From assembly GCF_041817755.1 (NCBI RefSeq), contig NZ_JBGYBX010000030.1:28532-92531 (forward strand): a DNA stretch of 64,000 nucleotides. The letters are read 5' to 3'. A model generated the notes under the pieces. It did no database searches. It saw only the letters and a program-made list of their open reading frames with translations, and was not told the origin of the DNA. This DNA is from Glaesserella sp041817755 (GTDB taxonomy: Bacteria > Pseudomonadota > Gammaproteobacteria > Enterobacterales > Pasteurellaceae). A program made the position numbers and the translations under genes. Shown piece by piece: positions 51,990-60,882 of the stretch (positions are counted from its first letter, which is position 1; the number at the start of each line of letters is the position of its first letter).

Positions 51990-53134
51990 AATGTGATATT
52001 GTATTGCTCTTCATTAAACGGAACGGAACCGCCCGACAACACGACGGTATCCCCTTCTGCCAATCCTTCAACGATCTCTACGTTTGCGTCGTCTTTTAGC
52101 CCTGTTTTCACTTCAATTTGTTCTTTTTTACCGTTCTTATGTAAAACCGTAACATAATACGTATCCGGCGAAATCATTTTGCCCAAGGCGGAAAGCGGGA
52201 TAGTCAATACGTCTTCACGTTTATCCAACATAATCGTGACGGCTGCCGTCATGGAGATACGCAATTTATGCTGAGGGTTGGGGACGTTAAACATTGCATG
52301 ATAATAAATTGCACCGGAAGAACTTTCACTTGGTTCGCTAATATGTACCGGCGCCAATTTCACCGCATCAATATGTGTATGAAACGGCTTGGCTGGCTCA
52401 CCCAATAAGGTAAAAGTAACCGGAGCACCTGCCGCGACATGAACGACATCCGCTTCCGAAATTTTGGCGTTGACTTTCATGGTGTCAATATTTGCCAATC
52501 TCATTAAGACCGGAACCTGCTGAGTGGTTGCCAATGTCTGTCCGCTCTGCGCAATCACTGAAATCACAACCGCATCAAGAGGAGAACGAATTTCCGTATA
52601 GCCAAGCTCCGTTTCGGCTTTTTCCACTCTTATTTTTGCACTGGTTAAATTACTTTGTGCCATACGAATTTCCGTTTTGGCAATTTCCAATCTGCTTTTA
52701 GCCTCTTCTACCTCTTTTTTCGCCGTAGAATTGGTTTGATTTAATTTATAGTGGCGTACCCAATCTGACTGTAACTGTTTTAAATGAATATATTTTGCTT
52801 GTAAATTTGCTTCGGTATTTTCCAATTCTGCTTTTGCCAGTTTTAATTCCGTTTCCGCCAAACGCGGATCAATAACAGCCAATAAATCTCCTTTTTTTAC
52901 CGATTGCCCTTCCTTAACCAAAATGCTTTTAATCTGCCCTGAAACCTGAGCACCGATATCCACCTGTTCCGATGCTTGTAAAATACCACTGGCAATCACA
53001 TTTTTCTGCACCCGCCCTTTCACTACGGGAAAAGTAATATCATTATTTTTTTCTTCCTCAACAAAAAAATAGAAAAACAACCCGCCAAAGATCAATACAA
53101 CAAGCATATATTTCAGACTTTTCATGATTTTCAA
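51986..53134 (-). CDS. macA: Macrolide-type exporter periplasmic adaptor MacA
   Basis: Membrane-fusion protein, 382 residues. An N-terminal inner-membrane anchor (about 8-27) is followed by biotinyl-lipoyl halves (GAQVSGQIKSILVKEGQSVKKGDLLAVIDP near 62, and SPLDAVVISVIAQSGQTL near 190) that flank a coiled-coil hairpin (about 95-180), then beta-barrel and membrane-proximal domains. It links MacB to TolC. AGGAGGAT precedes the ATG. The gene follows the mipA-like gene by 66 bases with a hairpin between. Confidence 0.94.
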   Translation of the reverse strand: MKIMKSLKYMLVVLIFGGLFFYFFVEEEKNNDITFPVVKGRVQKNVIASGILQASEQVDIGAQVSGQIKSILVKEGQSVKKGDLLAVIDPRLAETELKLAKAELENTEANLQAKYIHLKQLQSDWVRHYKLNQTNSTAKKEVEEAKSRLEIAKTEIRMAQSNLTSAKIRVEKAETELGYTEIRSPLDAVVISVIAQSGQTLATTQQVPVLMRLANIDTMKVNAKISEADVVHVAAGAPVTFTLLGEPAKPFHTHIDAVKLAPVHISEPSESSSGAIYYHAMFNVPNPQHKLRISMTAAVTIMLDKREDVLTIPLSALGKMISPDTYYVTVLHKNGKKEQIEVKTGLKDDANVEIVEGLAEGDTVVLSGGSVPFNEEQYNITL

Positions 53135-53161
53135 AATATCCTCCTTAGCAAAGGTTCAAGA

Positions 53162-53187
53162 AGGAAACAATAGCATTATTGTTTCCT
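53162..53187 (-). terminator. Intercistronic hairpin between the mipA-like gene and macA
   Basis: AGGAAACAATA (53162-53172) pairs perfectly with TATTGTTTCCT (53177-53187). It has no T run on the minus strand, so it may be a partial terminator or RNA-stability hairpin that uncouples the outer-membrane protein from macAB. Confidence 0.6.
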
Positions 53188-53200
53188 CTTTAAATACGCT

Positions 53201-53956
53201 TTAAAAAGTATAATACAGGCTAAATGATGAAATAATCTGTGAATCTTTCTTTATTATCGGTGATTTCTTAATCTGTTCAGAATATTTGTCCCATCCGACG
53301 GAAACTCCGATGCCTAAATGTTTCGTTACGGCATAGTCGGTATTAATTCCTATACTGGTACTATACGCCGATTTCGGTTTATACACCGACTTAATATTAC
53401 CGCCTAATTCTGACTTTTTAATCCCAAAATAATATCTTGTATATTGAGAGGAATAATAAGTAGCACTGATATATGGCGATATCGCAAACCGTTCAGTGAC
53501 CGGGAACACCTTAATCAAAGTCATATTACCGCTTGCTCCGCGCTTTCCACTTTTTCCCTCTAAGGAAATGCCGGCATTCCATTTATCCGAGTAATAATTA
53601 AAACCTCCCCCTACGGTAAACTGCGTTTTACGTTCCTTAATAGATTGATATTCCGGTAATAAATCTTTCGCCTTAATCGGAAAACCATCAAATGGAGTCA
53701 CAAAGAGCTCCGCATTGAGATTATCGGTTAACGGTTGTTCATAGCCGATCTTACCTATTCCGGCCGTTCCTCTCATATAAAAATTGCCTAAAGAGAGATC
53801 TAACTCTAAAAAAGGTGACGTCATTATCCTATCCTTAGAATAATATAAGCTTCTTTCTACATTAATACCAACGCCGATCTCTGATGCATTATTATTAACA
53901 GAGAATGACATCATTGAAAACCCGATCAAACAATAAGTGGATAATTTATGTTTCAT
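53201..53956 (-). CDS. MipA/OmpV family outer-membrane protein
   Basis: A 251-residue predicted outer-membrane beta-barrel with a signal peptide (cleavage near NNNASEIG). Alternating hydrophobic strands run to the C-terminal phenylalanine in SSFSLYYTF, the usual OMP sorting signal. The patterns NFYMRGTAGIGKIGYEQP near 57 and GGGFNYYSDKWNAGISLEGKSGKRGASG near 112 fit MipA/OmpV (MltA-interacting scaffold). AGAAGGAGA precedes the ATG. It heads the macAB operon. MipA-type proteins are not known as MacAB exit ducts, so the link is of interest. Confidence 0.85.
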   Translation of the reverse strand: MKHKLSTYCLIGFSMMSFSVNNNASEIGVGINVERSLYYSKDRIMTSPFLELDLSLGNFYMRGTAGIGKIGYEQPLTDNLNAELFVTPFDGFPIKAKDLLPEYQSIKERKTQFTVGGGFNYYSDKWNAGISLEGKSGKRGASGNMTLIKVFPVTERFAISPYISATYYSSQYTRYYFGIKKSELGGNIKSVYKPKSAYSTSIGINTDYAVTKHLGIGVSVGWDKYSEQIKKSPIIKKDSQIISSFSLYYTF

Positions 53957-54321
53957 ATTTGTCTCCTTCTATTAAAAAACTGTAAATAAGTTTGCAATAT
54001 AATAATTTATTAAATCAACCCTTTCTGGTCAGACCTCATTGTGCCAATCGTTTTCGTTAGTAAAAAATAATATTTTGATAACATAAAATCAATAAATAAA
54101 AAACAAAGAAAATACAGTAATTTAAAATAAAAACTCAATTGCAATTATTTTTAATAATAAAATTATTTTCAATACAATGAGTAAAAAAATAAATATGTTT
54201 ACATATTTATCATACTAATATTTAGCAACTGCATATAATATCTTTGCGATAGATAATAACCAAAAGAAATTTAATATACTTATAAATATTCTATTTTTTC
54301 ATAAAAAATTCACATTTTTTG
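53957..54321. other. AT-rich intergenic region between the mipA-like gene and metN
   Basis: About 365 bases with very low G+C and no open frame of note. It must hold the promoter of the mipA-macAB unit toward its left end and borders the met promoter on the right. I see no clear operator for the left unit. Runs such as AATAATAAAATTATTTT are too degenerate to call a Fur site. Confidence 0.6.
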
Positions 54322-54349
54322 TTGACATAGCTATCTAGACGTCTAAAAT
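54322..54349 (+). promoter_or_regulatory. MetJ-controlled promoter of metNIQ (two met boxes)
   Basis: TTGACA (54322-54327) and TAAAAT (54344-54349) are spaced by 16 bases. The spacer and first base of the -10 are two adjacent 8-base met boxes, AGCTATCT (54329-54336) and AGACGTCT (54337-54344, perfect consensus). Bound MetJ-SAM would block RNA polymerase, so methionine excess should shut off the importer. Confidence 0.93.
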
Positions 54350-54388
54350 GCCAAAATCTCTTTCAATATAGCATGCGGACAGAAGGTT

Positions 54389-55423
54389 ATGATTAAGCTG
54401 AAACAAATCAGCAAACAATTTGATGTAAAAGGGCAACGAATTACCGCCTTGGATAACGTAAATCTTGAAGTACCGAAAGGCACCATTTTTGGTGTGATTG
54501 GTGCATCAGGTGCGGGAAAAAGTACGTTGATCCGTTGTGTAAATTTATTAGAACGCCCGACGATGGGACAAGTGATCGTTGACGGTAAAGATTTAACAAT
54601 ACTCTCCGAAAAAGAGTTAAACCTTGCCCGTCGCAAAATCAGTATGATTTTCCAGCATTTTAATTTGCTCTCCTCTCGTACCGTTTTTGAAAACGTAGCG
54701 CTATCGCTTGAACTAAACCATACGCCACAAACACAAATTCAACAAAAAGTGAATCAATTGCTTGAGCTTGTCGGGTTGGCGGACAAACATAATGTCTACC
54801 CGAGCAACCTTTCCGGCGGTCAAAAACAGCGTGTGGCAATTGCCCGTGCGTTAGCGAATGATCCTCAGGTTCTGTTATGCGATGAAGCGACTAGCGCCCT
54901 TGATCCGGCAACGACACAATCCATTTTACAATTACTCAAAGAAATCAATACCCGACTCGGCTTAACTATTTTGCTGATTACGCATGAAATGGATGTAGTA
55001 AAACGGATTTGTGATCGTGTCGCGGTAATTGATAAAGGCCGTTTGGTTGAAAGCGGCTCGGTCAGTGAAATTTTTTCCAATCCGAAAACCGAATTGGCGC
55101 AACGGTTTATCCAATCCACATTCCATTTTGAATTACCGAAAGAATATACCGATCAACTACTTTCGACGCCGACACCTAACAGCAAACCGATCATCCGATT
55201 TGAGTTTACCGGTCGTTCGGTCGATGCACCGTTACTGTCTCATGCTTCCAAAAAATTCAGTATTGACTTTAGTATCTTAATGTCACAAATTGACTACGCC
55301 GGAGGCGTAAAATTCGGCTTTGTAATTGCCGAAGTCGAAGGTAATCACGATGATATTGCCGAAGCAAAATTCTATTTAATTGATCATAATGTAAAAGTTG
55401 AGGTATTAGGTTATGTGGAATGA
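54389..55423 (+). CDS. metN: D/L-methionine ABC transporter ATPase MetN
   Basis: ATP-binding subunit of the methionine importer, 344 residues. Walker A GASGAGKSTLIRCVN near 38, Q-loop FQHFNLLSSRTVFENVAL, signature LSGGQKQRVAIARAL near 139, Walker B VLLCDEATSALDP. The C-terminal NIL regulatory domain from about 265 (IRFEFTGRSVDAPLLSHASKKF) binds methionine and inhibits transport. AAGG precedes the ATG. The stop overlaps metI by 11 bases. Confidence 0.96.
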   Translation: MIKLKQISKQFDVKGQRITALDNVNLEVPKGTIFGVIGASGAGKSTLIRCVNLLERPTMGQVIVDGKDLTILSEKELNLARRKISMIFQHFNLLSSRTVFENVALSLELNHTPQTQIQQKVNQLLELVGLADKHNVYPSNLSGGQKQRVAIARALANDPQVLLCDEATSALDPATTQSILQLLKEINTRLGLTILLITHEMDVVKRICDRVAVIDKGRLVESGSVSEIFSNPKTELAQRFIQSTFHFELPKEYTDQLLSTPTPNSKPIIRFEFTGRSVDAPLLSHASKKFSIDFSILMSQIDYAGGVKFGFVIAEVEGNHDDIAEAKFYLIDHNVKVEVLGYVE

Positions 55424-56090
55424 TTTTATCAACGAACTTACCCCGAAAATGTGGGAATTGGTCGCACTATCCACATTGGAAACCTTATATATGGGCTTTG
55501 CGGCAACGTTGCTCGCCGTCGTTGTCGGTATGCCGATTGGCTTTATTGCCTTTTTAACGGGCAAAGGCGAAATTTTAGAGCATAAAGGCTTACACCAAAT
55601 CCTTGATATTATTATCAACATCGGACGCTCCGTACCGTTCATCATTTTACTTGTCGTGTTATTGCCTTTTACCCGTTTACTCGTCGGTACCACGTTGGGC
55701 ACCACCGCAGCGATCGTACCGTTAAGCGTCTCGGCGATTCCGTTTTTTGCCCGTTTAACGTCAAATGCCCTGTTGGAAATCCCAAGCGGTTTGACCGAAG
55801 CGGCAAAATCCATGGGGGCAACCAATTGGCAAGTGGTTTCAAAATTCTATTTACCCGAATCTTTACCGATTTTAATCAACGGCATTACCCTAACGCTTGT
55901 CGCGCTTATCGGCTACTCTGCAATGGCCGGTGCGGTCGGTGGCGGCGGTTTGGGGAATCTTGCCATCAGTTACGGGGAACACCGTAATATGGTCTACGTC
56001 AAATGGATCGCCACCATCATCATTGTAGCGATTGTGATGATTAGCCAAAAAATCGGTGACAATCTCGCAAAACGTTACGATCATCGTTAA
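55413..56090 (+). CDS. metI: D/L-methionine ABC transporter permease MetI
   Basis: Five-span inner-membrane permease, 225 residues (E. coli 217). The coupling EAA loop EAAKSMGATNWQVVSKFYLPESLPILI is near 128, and ALIGYSAMAGAVGGGGLGNLAISYGEHR near 165 is the conserved C-terminal half. Overlaps metN by 11 bases. metQ follows after 30 bases with a GAGGA ribosome site. Confidence 0.96.
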   Translation: MWNDFINELTPKMWELVALSTLETLYMGFAATLLAVVVGMPIGFIAFLTGKGEILEHKGLHQILDIIINIGRSVPFIILLVVLLPFTRLLVGTTLGTTAAIVPLSVSAIPFFARLTSNALLEIPSGLTEAAKSMGATNWQVVSKFYLPESLPILINGITLTLVALIGYSAMAGAVGGGGLGNLAISYGEHRNMVYVKWIATIIIVAIVMISQKIGDNLAKRYDHR

Positions 56091-56120
56091 TTTATCAACT
56101 CACTTTTAAGAGGATTTCCT

Positions 56121-56954
56121 ATGAACTTAAAAAAATTATTAGGCTTAGCTGTCGTCTCTGCGCTTGCACTGACCGGCTGTAAAGAAGAAAAGAAAACCGA
56201 AGCACCGACAGCAGCACCTGCGCCGCAAGCACAAAAAATCAAAGTGGGCGTTATGTCAGGCCCTGAGCATACGGTGGCGGAAAAAGCCGCACAAATCGCT
56301 AAAGAGAAATACGGCTTAGAGGTGGAATTTGTGTTATTCAACGACTACGCCTTACCTAATACCGCCGTGAGCAAAGGTGATTTAGATGCCAATGCGATGC
56401 AACACAAGCCTTATTTAGATAAAGACTCGGCATCTAAGAAGTTAGATAACTTGGTCATCGTAGGAAATACCTTCGTTTATCCGTTGGCAGGCTATTCGAA
56501 AAAAATTAAAAATGTCAGCGAGTTGCAAGAAGGTGCCGTCGTTGCCGTACCGAATGATCCAAGTAACCTTGCCCGTGCATTGATCCTGTTGGAAAAACAA
56601 GGTTTGATCAAATTAAAGGATAACACAAACTTATTCTCTACTTCATTAGATATCGTTGAGAATCCGAAAAACCTCAAAATTCAAGAAGTCGATACTTCGG
56701 TGGCAGCAAAAGCCTTAGACGATGTGGATTTGGCCGTTGTCAATAACACGTATGCCGGTCAAGTTGGTTTAAATACCACCGAACACGGTGTATTCGTCGA
56801 AGATAAAGATTCACCTTATGTGAACTTAATCGTCGCCCGTAAAGACAACCAAGCAAGTGACGCAGTACAAAACTTCGTGAAAGCGTACCAAACCGAAGAA
56901 GTGTTCCAAGAAGCACAAAAACACTTTAAAGACGGTGTGGTAAAAGGCTGGTAA
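56121..56954 (+). CDS. metQ: Methionine-binding lipoprotein MetQ (first copy)
   Basis: Substrate-binding lipoprotein of the NlpA/MetQ family, 277 residues, lipobox ALTGC with Cys20. It captures methionine for MetNI. A linker rich in Ala/Pro/Glu (about 24-38) precedes KVGVMSGPEHTVAEKAAQIAK. DANAMQHKPYLDKDS, NTFVYPLAGYSKKIK and VPNDPSNLARALILLEKQGLIKLKD are family blocks. A near twin follows after a paired-USS hairpin, so this copy belongs to the MetJ-controlled transcript and the second may be attenuated. Confidence 0.95.
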   Translation: MNLKKLLGLAVVSALALTGCKEEKKTEAPTAAPAPQAQKIKVGVMSGPEHTVAEKAAQIAKEKYGLEVEFVLFNDYALPNTAVSKGDLDANAMQHKPYLDKDSASKKLDNLVIVGNTFVYPLAGYSKKIKNVSELQEGAVVAVPNDPSNLARALILLEKQGLIKLKDNTNLFSTSLDIVENPKNLKIQEVDTSVAAKALDDVDLAVVNNTYAGQVGLNTTEHGVFVEDKDSPYVNLIVARKDNQASDAVQNFVKAYQTEEVFQEAQKHFKDGVVKGW

Positions 56955-56971
56955 TCATTTTTCTACATCCG

Positions 56972-57035
56972 ACAAGCGGTTAGATTTTATTAAAAATTTG
57001 CAAATTTTTAACGAAATGTGACCGCTTGTTTTTAT
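56972..57035 (+). terminator. Paired inverted USS hairpin between the two metQ genes
   Basis: ACAAGCGGT (56972-56980) pairs with ACCGCTTGT (57021-57029), followed by TTTTATTT. The loop holds AAAAATTTGCAAATTTTT, another stem. Likely a partial terminator. Confidence 0.7.
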
Positions 57036-57052
57036 TTCCACAGGAGACTCAT

Positions 57053-57847
57053 ATGAATTTCAACAAACTGTTTAGCCTCGTTGCAGTTTCAAGCTTACTT
57101 TTAACGGCGTGTAACGACAAAACGGAAACACTCAAAGTCGGCGTGATCTCAGGCCCTGAACATCAGGTTATGGAAGTTGCCGCCAAAATTGCCAAAGAAA
57201 AATATCATCGTGACGTTGAATTGGTGATTTTCACCGATTACGCCACACCAAATGAAGCGTTAAACAAAGGTGATTTGGATGTCAATGCATTCCAACACAA
57301 ACCGTATTTAGACAAACAAATTGCCGATAAAGGCTATAAATTAACGCCGGTAGGCAATACCTTCGTGTACCCGATTGCCGCTTATTCTAAAAAAATCAAG
57401 TCGATTGACGAGCTGAAAGAAGGGGACAAAATTGCCGTGCCGAACGACCCGACAAATCTAGGTCGCGCATTGATTCTGCTTGAAAAGCAAGGCTTAATTA
57501 AGTTAAAAGACAATACCAATTTACTTTCAACCCGCGTGGATATTGTTGAAAACCCGAAAAAATTGGATATTCAGGAAGTGGAAGCACCGTTATTACCTCG
57601 CACCCTTGATGATGTCGCATTTTCTATTATCAACACCACCTATGCCGGTCAAATCGGTTTGACCCCGACGAAAGACGGTATTTTCGTGGAAGACAAAAAT
57701 TCCCCTTACGTTAACCTTATCGTGGCGCGCGAAAACAACAAAGACAATGCGATCGTGAAAGATTTCGTCAACGCCTATCAATCGCAAGAAGTATTCGATA
57801 AAGCCAATGAGGTATTTAAAGGCGCAATGGTCAAAGGTTGGGAATAA
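57053..57847 (+). CDS. MetQ-like methionine-binding lipoprotein (second copy)
   Basis: A 264-residue paralogue of the preceding MetQ. Lipobox LLTAC, Cys20, then KVGVISGPEHQVMEVAAKIAK. Most family blocks are shared (FTDYATPNEALNKGDLDVNAFQHKPYLD, GNTFVYPIAAYSKKIK, NDPTNLGRALILLEKQGLIKLKDNTN), but the linker after the Cys is short and the segment EVEAPLLPRTLDDVAFSIINTTYAGQ differs from the twin at several sites. AGGAG precedes ATG 57053. Mannheimia haemolytica has a comparable tandem set (plpA, plpB, plpC). Ligand preference may differ from MetQ. Confidence 0.92.
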   Translation: MNFNKLFSLVAVSSLLLTACNDKTETLKVGVISGPEHQVMEVAAKIAKEKYHRDVELVIFTDYATPNEALNKGDLDVNAFQHKPYLDKQIADKGYKLTPVGNTFVYPIAAYSKKIKSIDELKEGDKIAVPNDPTNLGRALILLEKQGLIKLKDNTNLLSTRVDIVENPKKLDIQEVEAPLLPRTLDDVAFSIINTTYAGQIGLTPTKDGIFVEDKNSPYVNLIVARENNKDNAIVKDFVNAYQSQEVFDKANEVFKGAMVKGWE

Positions 57848-57870
57848 CCTTGTTTGCAAAATAATTAAGC

Positions 57871-57912
57871 AAAACGACCGCTTGTAACGCTACAAGCGGT
57901 CGTTTTCTTTTC
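57871..57912. terminator. Perfect head-to-head USS terminator between the second metQ and msbA
   Basis: AAAACGACCGCTTGTA (57871-57886) pairs over 16 bases without mismatch with TACAAGCGGTCGTTTT (57891-57906), loop ACGC. A and T runs at the two ends make it bidirectional. Both arms contain full USS cores. Confidence 0.95.
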
Positions 57913-57921
57913 ATATTTTAC

Positions 57922-59700
57922 TTATTCGCTAAATTGCATTTGATGCAATTGTTTGTAGGCGCCACCTTGCTCTAATAACGTTTTATGATTGCCGCGTTCG
58001 ATAATTTGACCGTGATCGACCACCAATATTTCATCGGCTTTCTCAATCGTCGACAGGCGGTGGGCAATCACTAAAACCGTGCGATCTTTCTGTAATTCGT
58101 CCAGCGCCGCTTGAATGGCTCGTTCCGATTCGGTATCTAATGCAGAAGTCGCTTCATCTAAGATTAAAACGGGTGAATTTCTTAATAAAGCACGGGCAAT
58201 CGCTAAACGCTGACGTTGTCCGCCCGATAAACTTACCCCGTTTTCACCAATCACCGTATCCAAGCCCTGCGGCATTTTGTCGATAAATTCCATCGCATAA
58301 GCGGCTTTGGCAGCGGCTTCTATTTGTTCTCGGCTGTATTTGTCTTGTGCCGCATAAGCAATATTGTTTGCAATCGTATCGTTAAACAGATGCACTTGTT
58401 GAGAAACAATCGCACACTGCTCACGTAAATTATTTAAGCTGTAATCTTGGATTTTACGATCATCAAGGTAAATGGCACCCGAATCAATCTCATAAAAACG
58501 GGTAATCAAATTTGCAATGGTTGATTTGCCTGAGCCTGAGCGTCCCACTAATGCCAACGTTTTACCTGCCTGCAGGCTGAACGACACATTTCTCAATGCC
58601 GGTTGTTCTTTACCAAAGTAAGTGAACGTTACATTCTCAAAACGGATATCCCCCTTCGCGCGTTCGATCGTATAAGTACCGTTATCGTTTTCCGTCGGCA
58701 AATCAAATAAGGTAAATAGCGTTTGGCAAGCTGCCATACCGCGCTGAAACTGCGCATTCACATTCGTCAACGTTTTTAGCGGACGTAAAATGCCCATTAA
58801 CGCGCCAATCACTGCGGCAAACTCCCCGGCGGTTAACTCATCGCCGATAATTTCCGGCGAACCGGCAATAAATAAGACCACAGCTAATGCCAATGAAGCG
58901 ATAACTTGAATAATCGGATCGGAAATTGCCGTCGCCGCCATCATTTTCATCCCTTTACGACGCATATCGTTGCTGGTGTGATTAAAACGCTCTTCTTCAA
59001 TTTTTTGCCCGCCGAAAGACAATACGACTTTATGCCCGCGCAACATTTGCTCCGCACTTTCAGTCATATTTCCCATGGATTCCTGCATATTCCGACTTAA
59101 ACGACGAAAGCGCTTTGATACCAAACGAATCAATACCGCAATAACCGGGCCGATTAAAAAAAGCACCAAGGAAAGCCGCCAACTGTAATAAAACATGGTC
59201 GTGACTAAGAAAATAATATACACCCCTTCACGCACCACACTTTGTAACGCACTGGCGGAAGAGTTGGCAATTTGCTCGGAATCATAAGTAATGCGGGAAA
59301 GTAATTTGCCCGAAGAATTTTGATCAAAAAAGGTGACCGGCATAAACATCAGGTGCTTAAACACCCGCTGACGCATGGTCATCACCACCTTACCCGACAC
59401 CCACGCCAAACAATAACTTGAAATAAAACTGGTAAAGCCACGCGCAAAAATTAATCCCACCACAATAAATGCCATCACTTTCAGAAAATTGCGATCGGCG
59501 GAACTACCGAATCCTTCGTCGATTAACGGTTTCAGCATAGTGATTAAATAGGCATCCGCCGCCGCATTTAAAATCATGGCGATCATCGCGGCGACAATGC
59601 CGAGTTTAAACGGGGAAATCATCGGCCACAAACGCTGAAAGGTTTGCCATGTTGATTGATCTTGCGTGATCTCATCAAGTGAGAAGGAGTGTTTTGACAT
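57922..59700 (-). CDS. msbA: Lipid A export ATP-binding/permease protein MsbA
   Basis: Half-transporter of the inner membrane that flips lipid A-core (and phospholipids) to the periplasmic leaflet, acting as a homodimer. 592 residues (E. coli 582). Six spans in the first 310 residues are followed by the ABC domain: Walker A LVGRSGSGKSTIANLI near 381, signature LSGGQRQRLAIARALL near 483, Walker B VLILDEATSALDTESE. The usual partner lpxK is not adjacent: the lrgAB pair is upstream (66-base gap) and the terminator with metQ downstream. Confidence 0.96.
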   Translation of the reverse strand: MSKHSFSLDEITQDQSTWQTFQRLWPMISPFKLGIVAAMIAMILNAAADAYLITMLKPLIDEGFGSSADRNFLKVMAFIVVGLIFARGFTSFISSYCLAWVSGKVVMTMRQRVFKHLMFMPVTFFDQNSSGKLLSRITYDSEQIANSSASALQSVVREGVYIIFLVTTMFYYSWRLSLVLFLIGPVIAVLIRLVSKRFRRLSRNMQESMGNMTESAEQMLRGHKVVLSFGGQKIEEERFNHTSNDMRRKGMKMMAATAISDPIIQVIASLALAVVLFIAGSPEIIGDELTAGEFAAVIGALMGILRPLKTLTNVNAQFQRGMAACQTLFTLFDLPTENDNGTYTIERAKGDIRFENVTFTYFGKEQPALRNVSFSLQAGKTLALVGRSGSGKSTIANLITRFYEIDSGAIYLDDRKIQDYSLNNLREQCAIVSQQVHLFNDTIANNIAYAAQDKYSREQIEAAAKAAYAMEFIDKMPQGLDTVIGENGVSLSGGQRQRLAIARALLRNSPVLILDEATSALDTESERAIQAALDELQKDRTVLVIAHRLSTIEKADEILVVDHGQIIERGNHKTLLEQGGAYKQLHQMQFSE

Positions 59701-59766
59701 AATGTTTGATTACCTAAACCCGATAAAAGTGGGTCATTCTAAAGGGAAATTGCATTTCCACCAAAT

Positions 59767-60465
59767 TTAAAACCATATTCCGACCACCACTTTAAAGATA
59801 AGCGGTGCCAATAAGGAAGAAAAAATACCGCACAGCACAAGTGCAACGGAAGAATAACTGCCCGCTTTAATACTGTATTCCATCGCCCGAGCCGTTCCTA
59901 ACGCATGTGACACAGCCCCCATGCTTAGCCCGATCGCTCGGGTATTGTTGACTTTCATCCATTGCAACACGGCAATCCCGAACGCCGAGCCGATAATTCC
60001 GGCTATCACCACGCCAACGGCGCTGATCGCCGAATGCCCGCCGATTTCTTCTGCAATCGCAATAGCGATAGGGGTTGATACCGATTTCGGTAACAGAGAT
60101 GCGACAATTTCTTTACTTGCACCGAAGGCAATCGCTAACAAAATACCGCTTAACATAGTTAAAAAGGTGCTGACCGTCACGATTACTGCAATTTTTTTCC
60201 AGTGCTTACGAATTTGCGGTAGTTGCTCATAAAACGGTACCGCCAAAGCGACAACCGAGACACCCAGTAAGTTATTAATCGGGAAATTGCCTTGATAGTA
60301 ATGATCAAAAGGAATATCGGCGATCAACAACACCGCCACGATTAAACATAGCGTGACGATAAACGCATTAAATATTGAGGATTTTAACTTTTTGCTGATA
60401 CGTGAACCGATTACAAACGCAAGTAATGTCAGCAATGAATATCCGTAAAGCGCGAGATTAGTCAT
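59767..60465 (-). CDS. lrgB: LrgB/CidB family membrane protein (YohK-like)
   Basis: A 232-residue protein with about seven spans of the LrgB/CidB family. The block VSTPIAIAIAEEIGGHSAISAVGVVIAGIIGSAFG near 130-165 and ALGTARAMEYS near 188 are the family signature. In staphylococci LrgAB modulates murein hydrolase activity and in other bacteria pyruvate or glycolate-type transport has been proposed. In gammaproteobacteria the role is open. Overlaps lrgA by 8 bases. Confidence 0.93.
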   Translation of the reverse strand: MTNLALYGYSLLTLLAFVIGSRISKKLKSSIFNAFIVTLCLIVAVLLIADIPFDHYYQGNFPINNLLGVSVVALAVPFYEQLPQIRKHWKKIAVIVTVSTFLTMLSGILLAIAFGASKEIVASLLPKSVSTPIAIAIAEEIGGHSAISAVGVVIAGIIGSAFGIAVLQWMKVNNTRAIGLSMGAVSHALGTARAMEYSIKAGSYSSVALVLCGIFSSLLAPLIFKVVVGIWF

Positions 60466-60832
60466 CCTCGGCCTCCACTTTTCTAAACAACCATTCAGCC
60501 AATAAGCCGATAATCACGAGAGAGACGACCGTACTGATGAAATTCGCAACAAGCAGTGAGTTGATATGTAATTTGAGGACATCCGTTTGATCAACAATCC
60601 CCGCACAGACCGGCAGGAAAAAAACCGTCATATAACGTAGCAACGGTCGAGAAGCCGGGGCGATCCACGCCACCCTGACCAATTTTGTGACCAATAAAGT
60701 AAATAAAATCAGTAATCCCCAAATGCTCTCGGAAATTCCGATCGGAATCAGCCAGCTCATCAGTCTTCCCAAATACAGCATGAGGAACAAAAACGTCAAT
60801 GCCAAAATAAAACGTATCAATTTCACCAACAT
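60458..60832 (-). CDS. lrgA: LrgA/CidA family holin-like membrane protein (YohJ-like)
   Basis: A 124-residue protein with four spans: MLVKLIRFILALTFLFLMLYLGRLMSWLIPIGISESIWGLL is the family N-terminus, and RYMTVFFLPVCAGIVDQ near 66-82 the conserved middle. Partner of the LrgB-like protein, with which its gene overlaps. GAAGGC precedes ATG 60832. An in-frame ATG at 60877 is less likely, since residues before 60832 are polar and not conserved. Confidence 0.93.
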   Translation of the reverse strand: MLVKLIRFILALTFLFLMLYLGRLMSWLIPIGISESIWGLLILFTLLVTKLVRVAWIAPASRPLLRYMTVFFLPVCAGIVDQTDVLKLHINSLLVANFISTVVSLVIIGLLAEWLFRKVEAEDD

Positions 60833-60882
60833 ATTGCCTTCCGCTAAATAAACAACATACTGTCTGCATTTTTGCAAAACAT

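Noticed and set aside
53957..54321. Fur box or H-NS-type silencer in the AT-rich gap before metN
   Set aside because: Low-complexity AT runs give many weak matches; no 19-bp Fur-like dyad stands out.
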